Positions 1 to 8,436 of a DNA stretch of 64,000 nucleotides are shown one piece after another (the first letter of the stretch is position 1; each line of letters starts with the position of its first letter). Under the pieces are notes generated by a model. That model worked only from the letters and a program-made list of their open reading frames with translations, made no database searches and had not been told where the DNA came from. The translations under genes were made by a program, and so were the position numbers. The stretch comes from Diacronema lutheri (lineage: Eukaryota; Haptophyta; Pavlovophyceae; Pavlovales; Pavlovaceae): the NCBI GenBank assembly GCA_019448385.1, contig JAGTXO010000001.1, positions 1,922,001 to 1,986,000 on the forward strand, read 5' to 3'.

Positions 1-1449
1 GCCGGTCACGCCCTCCGTGCGCTGCCGCGTGACGATCGTGCCCGTCGCGTGCGCGAAAAGCGTGTCGACCACGGCGGGCGCGCGCCCGCTGTTCGCCCGT
101 AGCCGCGCCCTGCCCGCTTTTAGCTGCTCGGGGTCCTTGGCGTCGTACACGCGCGCGTCCGCGTCGCCCTCATCAGGCGCAGTGTAGACGCAGCGGCGTT
201 CGAGCGGCGCCGAGCGACCGCCGTCCGCGGCCGCCGGCGAGGTTGGCGCCGCGCCCGCCGCCACCGCGCTCGTCGCCGCCGTGCCCGTCGCCACCGCCGC
301 AGCCGCCGCGCCCGCGAGGTCGTCGTCCCCGTCCTCCGCGCCCTCCCCGTCGTCAGCGGTGGTGGCGTCGCCATCGTCCCCGTCGCCCTCGCCCCCGCTG
401 AGGCTGCTGAATGGTCGGGGCCCCCACGCCGAGGCGGCGCGCCGCTGCGGCGCACGCGGCGGTGGCGCTCGCGACGGCGGCCTTGGCGCCGCCGCGCCGC
501 GCGGCCTGGCCGCCGTCGACAGCGCGCGGCCTGCAGCGCCCGTGAGCGCGTCGAGCGCGGCCGTGCGTGCGATGCGGTCGTCGGGCGCGCGCAGCGCCGC
601 CTCGACGGCCTGCAGCAGCCCGTCGGGCGCGGATCCGCCGACACTGGCATCGCACGCCTCGGCGAGCCGCGCGGCCTCGGCGAGCCGCGCGGCCTCGCGG
701 GTGAACGGGCCGAAGCGCCTGGCGCGGTCGCCGAGCAGAGCGCCGATGGCGGCGCGGAGCGTGCGCGCGCGGGTCTCCTCGTACGCGGCCGTCGTGAGGC
801 GCGCGAGGCGCGCGTCCAAAGCCTTCTTGATGTCGACAAGGACATTCGCGCGGCGGCCGTAGAGCGTCGATGCGCTCGCCACGACCTCGGCCGCGACTGT
901 TGCCGCGGCGAAGCAACACGCGGCCCCACTCTGCGGGGGCGCCTTGAAGGCATCGATGGGCGGCGCTGTTCTGCCGATGCGCTGCGCAAGCTTCTTGATG
1001 AGCACGCCGGCCGCCGTGGCGTACGCCGATTCGCCGTTGCCCAAGGTGCGCGAATCGGCGAGCAGGGCGAGCGCGGCGCCGGGCGGCGCGCCGCGCTGCG
1101 CGGGCGGCGCGAGGAGCAGGTACGCCGCCGTCCAGTGCGCGAGGCCGCTGGACGCGCGGAGGCAGAGCGGTAGCACGACCACGAGCACCTGCCCAAACCG
1201 GTCCGCATCCGCGCATGCTTTGCGCAGGTTGCGCAGCGCCACCTTGAGCGCATGCTGCGAGCACCCCGTGTCGCCCACCCTAACCCTGCTCGTGCCGAAA
1301 TCCGCGTAACGCAGCAGGGCGATGAGGCAAGTGGATGGGACCACGTGGGGGTGGGTATCTCCCGGCGACAGAATGGTGCTGAGGGCCAGCGAGAAACTGT
1401 CCGAGCCGCCCCGCCCGCCGGGCAAAGCGTCCTTCACGGAGTCCTCCAT
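1..1449 (-). CDS. Unknown protein, N-terminal 483 codons, cut by window edge
   Basis: One minus-strand frame runs without a stop from an ATG at 1449 to base 1. It is preceded by an in-frame stop at 1468-1470, so the start is probably real and the gene continues left of the window. The N-terminal half is mostly helical and alanine/leucine rich (for example GNGESAYATAAGVLIKKLAQ, about residues 145-164). The C-terminal half becomes proline/arginine rich and then acidic (a GDGDDGD stretch). Codons are strongly GC3-biased, like the recognisable genes nearby. I recognise no family. The frame could also hold an intron in the low-complexity part. It lies next to retrotransposon debris, so a mobile-element origin cannot be excluded. 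Confidence 0.55.
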   Translation of the reverse strand, partial: MEDSVKDALPGGRGGSDSFSLALSTILSPGDTHPHVVPSTCLIALLRYADFGTSRVRVGDTGCSQHALKVALRNLRKACADADRFGQVLVVVLPLCLRASSGLAHWTAAYLLLAPPAQRGAPPGAALALLADSRTLGNGESAYATAAGVLIKKLAQRIGRTAPPIDAFKAPPQSGAACCFAAATVAAEVVASASTLYGRRANVLVDIKKALDARLARLTTAAYEETRARTLRAAIGALLGDRARRFGPFTREAARLAEAARLAEACDASVGGSAPDGLLQAVEAALRAPDDRIARTAALDALTGAAGRALSTAARPRGAAAPRPPSRAPPPRAPQRRAASAWGPRPFSSLSGGEGDGDDGDATTADDGEGAEDGDDDLAGAAAAAVATGTAATSAVAAGAAPTSPAAADGGRSAPLERRCVYTAPDEGDADARVYDAKDPEQLKAGRARLRANSGRAPAVVDTLFAHATGTIVTRQRTEGVTG

Positions 1450-2829
1450 CTGCAGACTGTGGGCACGTCAGTGTCCGGATGGCGGCCCGGATGATACTTG
1501 GGAGAATTTACATGATGCCCTGGAGAATGCCCCGCTCTCCCACAACCAGGACCCGCCAGCGCGCCGAGCCTACTCGTTTGCCCGCGCCGCCTCTCTTTGC
1601 GCGCCCGAGCGCGGCCTCCGAGCGCGGCCAACGTCCTCCGGGGGCGTGCATCGTGGCTGCTCGGAGGGGCTGCGACGCGGCGAAAGCTCGCTGCGCGGCC
1701 GCAACGTGAGCGCGCGCGCGCGGCCGCGCGCCGGCCTGCGCTGCTCTGCACGGCCGCGCGCCGGCCTGCGCAGCCTCGTCGCGCAGCGTGAGCGCGAGCG
1801 CGCGCGCGGTGAGCTCGGCGGATGGGTGCGCGGCGGCGTTGGCGGCGGGTGCGGCGGCAGGCTGGGCGGCGGGTTTGGACGGAGAGTGTCGGGGAAGAAC
1901 GGGGCGCATCCTGGTTGGGAGTTGGACGGCGCCCACCACGCGCTGGCGGATCCTGGTTGCCACCACCACCAAACCCCCCCCCCCCCCCCGGAGACGAGGA
2001 CCAGGGGCATGGCCGACTCGCTGCGCCGCACAGCGCGCGGCGCGCGGCATGCTGCGCGACCTCAAGCACATCCAGCCGCGCTCCGCCCACGCAACGCGCG
2101 CAATGCCGCGTTGCACTGCGGGCGTGCACGTGCGGCTCTCACGCGCACTGTGTTGCACGAACGGCATCACGCCACCCAGCTGCGTCCGGACCACGCGCCG
2201 CGCGCAGGCGACCACACAGGGGCGCGCCGCGCCGCGCGTGCGCGCCCTCGCAACCGTTGCAGCACGCTCTGCCTTGCACTGCGCCGAGCCGCCGCGCGCT
2301 GTGCGCGTGCATGCAGGGCGCACGCGTGCGACGAAGCGCGCGCGCGGCGAGGCGCGCGGGCGGCTCGCTGCGCGGGCGGCAACGCGCCCAGCTGCGCCCA
2401 GGCCAGGCGCGCGCCCGCGAGTGCCACCGGGACGCACTGCCCCCGCCGGGGTCGCCGCGCGCTCTGTGCGTGCGCTCGCGCGCTGCGAGCGCGGCGGAAC
2501 GTTCGTGCATGGCGCGAAGAGCGCGGCACCCGAAGACGGCTGCCCCGAGCCCGCGCCGGGTGGCAGCGAGCGGCGGCACCTCCTCGGCGAGCCCGCCCCG
2601 CGCCTTCCCCTCCACGTGGCGTTTTGAGGCAGACGGACACGCGCCCACACTGCGACTGGGCACGCTGCTCGAGGCAGACACGCACCCAACGCGCGCGCAC
2701 CACGCGCCCGCGTCGGCGGGCCGGTGTGAACGAGCGAGAGCTCGGTGTCGCCAACGGGGGCACGGGCGCGAGTTCGGTCCGCCTCTCGACGGACGCAGGC
2801 GACGCTGCCGGGAACTTCCCCGACGCCTG
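1450..2829. other. Gene-free GC-rich stretch
   Basis: About 1.4 kb of very GC-rich DNA with many alternating CG runs and a poly-C run near 1976-1990. Long open frames exist on both strands, but their translations are arginine/alanine/proline strings typical of shadow frames. No family motif or splice structure is seen. Confidence 0.5.
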
Positions 2830-3365
2830 CACATCCAGGGCTTCGAGGTACAGAGCTGGGCAACAGTGCCGCTCGTCACCGATGAGGCGGCCAAGCTCGC
2901 TATCCTTGCTGCCCTCGGCTCCGCCAAACAGCCGGGCGACCCAACGGTTCGTGATCGCCTGGCCGCCAGGTGCGAACCGCGCCCGTGCAAGCGCTTCGCC
3001 GCATTCTCCGCCCCGCTGCGGACGTCCGCCTGCCGGCCGCGAACACGGCCGGTGCGCGTTGCCGCCTGGCCCAACACGAAAACGCGCCCGCCCCCGAGGC
3101 CGCAGGTCCTACCTGCCCAAGCGCAGCCCAACGGCACGCAGACAGCCCGCCTTGGCAACCGACTCGTGCGCGAGCGCTCCGCCCTCCACAAGAGCATGCC
3201 CCACGCCACCGCCGACGCGGAGCCAGCGCAGCCGACGCCCCTCCGCGACGCTCGCGCCGCAAGGCGCAAGGGCCCCGGCGAGACGGCGTCAACCAAGCCC
3301 GCCGCTGGCACAGCGCCGGCACCCGGAGCCCACCCCGAGCCCACCCCAAGCCCCCGGCGCACGCC

Positions 3366-3401
<36 letters not shown>

Positions 3402-4090
3402 ATCGGCGGACCGATTGCGTTTTGGTGCGCCGGGCTCAAAGCGCCATCGCAGTGGGCGGGCCCGCAGACGCAGACGCTGACATGCCCAACGCTGGGCACT
3501 GAGGCCGCAGGCCGGCCCTCCTGGACCTGGCGGGCAGCGGGCCACGCGAGCCTCGCACTGACCGTGGCGGTCGCTGCCACCGTGATAGCTGCGGGTGCGG
3601 CGGCCTTGGCCCCAACCCCATCATCCGTCTTCATCCCCGCCCTGCTCGCGCTCGCGGCCTACGTCGGCAATCCCTGCACCGGGATCCGCCCCGCGAAGTC
3701 CACACAAGACTCCCGTGCTGCACGCCAGCCGCGCGCGCCGACGCGCGCCGCTCCCACACGCTCACCTCAGTTTCCGCGGGCGGCCCAACGCCCCCCCCCC
3801 CCCCCCCCCCCCCCCCCCGGCATGCGGCCATCGAGCCGCATTAGCACACCCGCCCGGGGCCTCCCGCCGCACCCGCAGCGGCTCGACGCCTTGAATCCTC
3901 CCGTCCCCCGGGGTGAGGCCTCCAACCCGGGCCCAGCGCGCTCCGACTGCCTCACGCTCGCCAGCGCCAACCTCGGCGGCATGGTAGGCCCCGAGCGAAA
4001 AGCCGCACTTCTCGCCGTCCTCGTCAGGCGCAAGTACGATGTCGTGCTCCTACTGCCGACGCGGCTCTCGCGCGCGCGGACTACCGCGCC
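2830..4090 (+). mobile_element. Decayed non-LTR retrotransposon fragment (endonuclease N-terminus)
   Basis: At about 3,897-4,060 the plus strand encodes RGEASNPGP followed at once by CLTLASANLGGMV, then KAALLAVLVRRKYDVVLLL. This resembles the start of an endonuclease/exonuclease/phosphatase domain of non-LTR (LINE-type) elements, where a strand beginning with an S/N-rich motif is followed by a helix and a DVVLLQET-type strand. The Q-E-T catalytic segment is replaced by LPTRL and the domain stops, so the copy is truncated. GEASNPGP resembles the 2A-like NPGP motifs that precede such domains in protist elements, but it lacks the canonical D-x-E-x-N spacing. Protein-like text upstream (GFEVQSWATVPLVTDEAAKL, about 2,840-2,900) may belong to the same element. 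Two long poly-C tracts (about 3,369-3,400 and 3,791-3,820) interrupt it. Confidence 0.45.
3369..3400. repeat. Poly-C homopolymer tract
   Basis: About 32 consecutive C bases on the plus strand inside the retrotransposon debris. A similar tract lies at about 3,791-3,820. Length in the assembly may be unreliable. Confidence 0.9.
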
Positions 4091-4361
4091 GGGCAGATCG
4101 CCGCAGACGCACGTGAGTGCACACGTGCGGACAAGGCGCACACGCTCGACGTCCAGCCAGCGCACGTGCACGTGCACGCCACTGGTCACATTTAAGCGTC
4201 CGTGCTCGCCCACAGCGTCGCCATCCACAAGATGCGCGCTGGAGCCATCCAAGCAGGGCTCTGCCTGCTCGGCTTCCGCAAGGCAATTTGGGCCGCGGAC
4301 AGCGGACAGCGGACGGCGTGCGCGTGCGAGGTGCGAAAGGAGGAAGGAGGTAGGGAGAGTG

Positions 4362-4399
<38 letters not shown>

Positions 4400-4425
4400 G
4401 GGGGGGGGGGGGGGGAGGGGGAGGG
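4362..4425. repeat. GT microsatellite followed by poly-G
   Basis: About 14 tandem GT units followed by a G-rich run. On the minus strand this reads as a Thr-His string, which is not evidence of coding. The tract lies beyond the probable end of the ubiquitin protease fragment. Confidence 0.9.
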
Positions 4426-4449
4426 CACAGCGGCCGCCGGAGACGAGGA

Positions 4450-5628
4450 CGCACTCACCGCTGTTGGCGGCTGCGAGCGCGTCACGGAGACAACTTGGCG
4501 GGCCTCGCGCGCAGCTGGGCCGATCGCCGCCGTAGAGATGTCTGCAGCCGTCTCCGCGATGCCGATCGTCGCATCTGTTGGCACCGCTGCCATCTGCCGC
4601 ACCCGCGGCAAGGCTGCCGGCAAGGTCGGCGCGTCGGGCTCCGAGCTCGGCCACGCAGGCGATGCGGCCGACGGCGGTGACGCTAAGCCCAGCGCCGGTT
4701 CCAACGGCTCCACGTCGAGCCGGCTGTAAACGAGCATGCTCGCACCACTTGCCCACGCCAGCGCGTCGGACTCAGGCACGTTGTAGATCTGCGCGGGCAA
4801 CGCGCGTGCGCGCGGCAGGCGCGCGCGCGAGCTTTCAGGCCACGCGCGCGTGCCGCGCGGGAGGACGGGGCGGTTGCGGCTGCGCTCGACCGCCGGTCGT
4901 GGCACCGTGCGACCGTGCGCGCCGCCGCACGTTGTAGTCGTCGCACGGAAGCCAAGCCTCGTTGCGGAGCACGATGGCGACAAGATGCCCGCTCATCGGC
5001 CCCTCGCCCACGTGCACCACGCCGGCGACGAGGAGGTGGTCGCGCCCGCCGAGTAGCAGCCGCGGCGCGCACACGAGCGCGCGGTTGTTCTTGCACTGCG
5101 GGCCATTGCCGCGCGTCGTGCGCGGCGCCTCGGCAGCGATGCTGGCTGGCGTGAGCACGCCCGAGTGGCCCGCGTTCGTGTGGCCATCCCGCGGCGGCCC
5201 AGCGGCGCCCCCCAGAGCGTGTGCAAGCGCGCGCGCCGCATCGCCGCCGACGCTGACGAGTACGGCGATGCCCTCGCCGGCCTCTGAAGGCACGGCGATC
5301 TGCTCGAGCACTGGCCCGACGCGTGTGTCGGCTTCGAAGGCCGCAGCGAGCCCGGGCACTCGGCCGAGCAGCAACCGGAAGAACTCAGCGGCATCCTGCG
5401 GCGTCCTTCGCGCGCCACGGCCCGAGATGACGTCAATGCCGGACACAAGACACAGCCGTGTCGGCGCCTTGGTGTCCTCGATCAGCGTGCCAAAGTCCCG
5501 AAAACGCGTCCTCTCGACGCTGTTGGCACGGCGCGAAGCGGAGCGAAGCATCGCACGGAGCACGTTCAGGGCGAAGAGCGATTGCATAAGGACGGTCGTG
5601 TAGCACGCGTCGCTCTCGTTTTTCGCGC
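4450..5628 (-). CDS. Ubiquitin-specific protease (peptidase C19) core, partial gene
   Basis: The minus strand shows the USP landmarks in order: a Cys box (NESDACYTTVLMQSLFALNV, near 5,600), the DAAEFFRLLL segment (near 5,380), and a His box with acidic partner (MSGHLVAIVL then LPCDDYN, near 4,960). The protein would remove ubiquitin from substrates through a Cys-His-Asp triad. A first exon reads 5628-4931 and ends at GT (GTGCGG). Removing 4,930-4,789 joins DDYN to IYNVPESDALAWASGASMLV, which is the family's final strand (a YMLVY-like motif). The 5' exons upstream of 5,628 are not resolved; an AG acceptor sits at 5,630-5,629. The C-terminus after about 4,600 is low complexity and its stop is uncertain. 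The usual oxyanion Asn before the catalytic Cys is Asp here. It could be functional or 5'-truncated. Confidence 0.55.
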
Positions 5629-5659
5629 CTGCGCCGCGCCGCGCAGCGCCGGGTGTGCG

Positions 5660-5830
5660 GGGTGCGCACGCACGGTTTGCGGCGGGGTGGAGGGCGCGCG
5701 TCGTGGTCCTCGTGGTGAGCGCCTGCACGGCTTGCCGGGCTCGCGGGGTGGAGGGCCCAGCGTCACGCCGCGTCGTGGTCCTGCCGCTCCTCCGTGGCGC
5801 GCGGATGGCGCTCCTCCGTGACGCAGCCGA
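5660..5830. repeat. Short imperfect tandem repeats
   Basis: Blocks such as GTGGAGGGC and GTCGTGGTCCT recur two or three times. GAGGCGCCATGCTGTC recurs again near 5,900. The stretch lies where the 5' part of the protease gene would be expected. Confidence 0.5.
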
Positions 5831-5941
5831 ACGACGCCGCGGCGTCACGGCCCGGGCGCAGTCGCCATCCTGGACGCCACGGATGGCGGACGCCATGCTG
5901 TCGAGGCGCCATGCTGTCGAGGCGCCATGCTCTGAGGCGCC

Positions 5942-6400
5942 GCCGCTTTCTAAAAGGGTGTAGGGTGTAGGGTGTAGGATGCAAAACAAGCCCTCCCCAC
6001 ATTTGGGCCCGACGTCATTCCTTCCTTCGTCACAGCGTCATTCCTTCTCCCCCTATGGGACTTTCATAACCGTACTGATCCTACACCCTACACTATGTAA
6101 ATGCCGTCCCGGCCGTTCCCGCTGCCGGCGTGCACAGGATCGACGCCCTGATTTCGGCCTGATGTTGCGTGCGCCCTTTCGCTCGCTCCGTTTGTCCAGC
6201 CTCGGCCCCGTGCGCGCCCCTCCTGCTGACCCGCCTGTAAGATGTAAATACTTGGAGAATAGATCCATCCTACACTAAGTAAAGGTACTCGTATGTGAGT
6301 AACGTCACGGCTTCGAAGAAGGAATGACGTCGGGCCCAAATGTGGGGAGGGCTTGTTTTGCATCCTACACCCTACACCCTACACCCTTTTAGAAAGCGGC
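5942..6400. mobile_element. MITE-like element with perfect 83-bp terminal inverted repeats
   Basis: Bases 5942-6024 and 6318-6400 are perfect reverse complements over 83 bp. The arms start GCCGCTTTCTAAAAGGG and contain three head-to-tail copies of a telomere-like heptamer (GTGTAGG). If the outermost G/C pair belongs to the target, the sequence CGCCG flanks both ends (5938-5942 and 6400-6404), a possible 5-bp target duplication. The 293-bp interior has lower GC and carries two further CCTACACTA-type motifs in subterminal positions, but no convincing open frame. This architecture fits a non-autonomous DNA transposon. The superfamily is not assignable from the sequence alone. Confidence 0.8.
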
Positions 6401-6818
6401 GCCGAAGGTGGGAGGATGCCACCCGTATGCGCGCGTTTGAACGTGCGCGGACGGCCGTTGGCTTCGCGCCCTTTCGCCCACGGTTTGCGCGCCAACGGAC
6501 CAGTCCTCCGCGGGCGCCGCGCATCGTCTCAGGGGCGGTCGGTGTGGTACGCCGCGCGCATCGTCAGCGCCGCGGCGTCGAGCTCGGCGAGCGAGGGCGC
6601 GTACGTGACGCCGCTCAGCACCTCGTCCGCGCCCGCCCTCGTCGCGCTCGCCGCCTCCGCAGTGCGCGCAGGCGGCTTCGTGACGGCACGCGAGGCCACG
6701 CCGCGCGCCGCAGGTGCCTTCGCGCGCTGCATCGTCTGTCTGCCGGTCCGACGCGCTCTGCTCTGAACGAACGGACGGCACGCCCGACGAGATCTCGTCG
6801 CGTGCACGCTCGCACAGC

Positions 6819-7651
6819 ATGTACCCCCAGAACGTCTCCGAGCTGCTGCCCGACGAGATCTTCGGCGACGAGCTGCTCGTCGACCGGCACTACCGCGTGC
6901 GCATCCTTCAGCGCGTCGCCCGCCGCCGCGATGCGGCCGAGGCCAACTTTTGGCTCGACGGCGGGCCCGCCGACTCGGTCGTCGGCGCGTGCATGTGCGG
7001 CCGAATCTACGCGCTCAAGTGCATGGGCCGGCTCGTCCGCGGCGCCCGGATCCTCGCGCTGCTGCGCAAAAATGTGGCGCTCGCCACGTGCCGCGCACAC
7101 CTCATGGGCCACATGCTCCAGCGCATCGTCGGCGACAGCGGCGTCGCGCGGCTGCTGCAGCTGGTTGCAGCTCGTTCGCGAGGATCACGACACGCTCAAC
7201 GCCGAGCACCAGGCCTTGGAAGCACAGCATGACACCGGCCAAGTCATGCGACGGCATGTGCGCGCGCGCCGACGCGCTCTCCAAGGACCTCGCACGGGCG
7301 CACGAGCACGCTCACAAGCTCGATGGCTATCTGGTGTGGTGCAGCGAGCGCCTCGGTGAGAGTGACTCTTTCAACGGAGCGCTCGAGAACCTGAACACGC
7401 GGTGCAGCATGAGATGTGCTGGCTCCACGCCGAGATGTCGTCGCTCGTTGCGAGTTCGCCCGAGGCTTACGCGAACGACAGCGAGGCCACCGACTTCAAG
7501 GACCACGGCGTGTGCGTCGAGTTCGATGTCTTCAACCGCGACGGGGTCGAGGGCGCGCCCGTGCCCGCGACCGCGCCCACGAAGGCAGAGCCGGGCATCG
7601 AGTCCGAGTGCATCGCGCCCGCACAGGCAGAGCCGGGCAGCGAGTCCGAAG

Positions 7652-7684
<33 letters not shown>

Positions 7685-7700
7685 GGCAGAGCCGCGCACC
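6819..7700 (+). pseudogene. Frameshifted helical/coiled-coil protein remnant
   Basis: From the ATG at 6819 a plausible protein begins MYPQNVSELLPDEIFGDELL and continues for about 110 residues to GVARLLQLV. The sense then hops frame. VREDHDTLNAEHQALEAQHD continues in the +1 frame after a 10-bp imperfect tandem duplication near 7,156-7,176. LSKDLARAHEHAHKLDGYLV follows in a third frame, and HEMCWLHAEMSSLVASSPEA in a fourth step. The last part ends in a Pro/Glu-rich tail. Heptad-like charged helices suggest a coiled coil. No splice signals explain the shifts, so I read it as a decayed gene of unknown family. An intron-rich live gene is less likely. Confidence 0.5.
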
Positions 7701-8436
7701 GAGCCCAAGTGAGCCAACGTGCCGCCGAACTCGCCCAAGCTCTCGTCGGTCGACAGTCAGGCCACCGAGTACAAGACCTCCTACGCGAACTCACGTGCTC
7801 GCCACCTGCAACGCCTCGAGTTTACGCACGCGTTCGAGTCTGTGCAGGCCGAGGTCGCTTAGCCAAAGCGCGCCAAGGTTCCGGCCACCGGCGCATCCAG
7901 CCGCTGGCTGCGCAACACGGCGGTGCGCAACACCCGCAGCTCGGCCAACGGCAAGTAGCGCGCCGGCGCAGCGCACGGTATGCCGCGGCGAGCTCAGTCG
8001 CGAAGAGTGTCCGACTGGCCGCGCCCTCCACGGGGTGCACGCGCACTCGGCGCGGTCCGGTCAGTCAGGGGGCCTCAGCTTGCGCGATGCCAGTTGCGAG
8101 CCCCCCCGGAATCCGCCATTCTATTCTACTAGGCGTAAATCACCCAAGCCCTTCCGGTCGCCCGCATTCCGGGGTCGGACCCTCCGTCGGCCCGGCTCGG
8201 GCCCTCCGTCCGCCGCGCCCGCTCGACCCCGAATTCTACTCCAAATCGGCCGGTCAGGAGGGTGTCTCGGTCCTAGGCTCGTCATAAGCCTCGCCCCGAC
8301 CCCTCGAGCGCTCATTGGCTGGCTTTTAACCCTTGATTGTACGACCCGGGTCGTACTCTCAGCCTTACACTGGCCGGACCAGCCCGGACCGCGCCCTATA
8401 TAGGCCGGTCTGCTTGCTCCCTCCCTGGGATCAAGC
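7700..8436. promoter_or_regulatory. Non-coding block with TATA box and 18-bp palindrome (possible solo LTR or promoter)
   Basis: No gene is seen from 7,700 to 8,436. From about 8,100 the GC content falls and the texture changes. A perfect 18-bp palindrome, GTACGACCCGGGTCGTAC, spans 8339-8356. A TATATA box lies at 8397-8402, about 45 bp further on. The LRR gene ends just downstream on the opposite strand, so plus-strand transcription from this TATA would be antisense to it. A solo LTR or an orphan promoter are the best guesses. Confidence 0.4.

Noticed and set aside
1322-3502. 726-codon plus-strand open frame
   Set aside because: Translation is Arg/Ala/Pro strings with no domain; GC-rich DNA leaves stop codons rare in several frames at once.
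3897-3923. Canonical 2A ribosome-skipping peptide
   Set aside because: The D-x-E-x-N-P-G-P spacing is not met (E-A-S-N-P-G-P); reported only as 2A-like.
4362-4425. Tandem repeat as a possible CRISPR or regulatory array
   Set aside because: Simple dinucleotide microsatellite without spacers; this is eukaryotic DNA.
4192-4450. Thr-His repeat as the C-terminus of the ubiquitin protease
   Set aside because: It is the CA/GT microsatellite read in frame; the real end probably lies before it.
5942-6400. Telomere-like repeats as an internal telomere or chromosome end
   Set aside because: Only three units per arm and part of a perfect inverted repeat; better explained as transposon ends.
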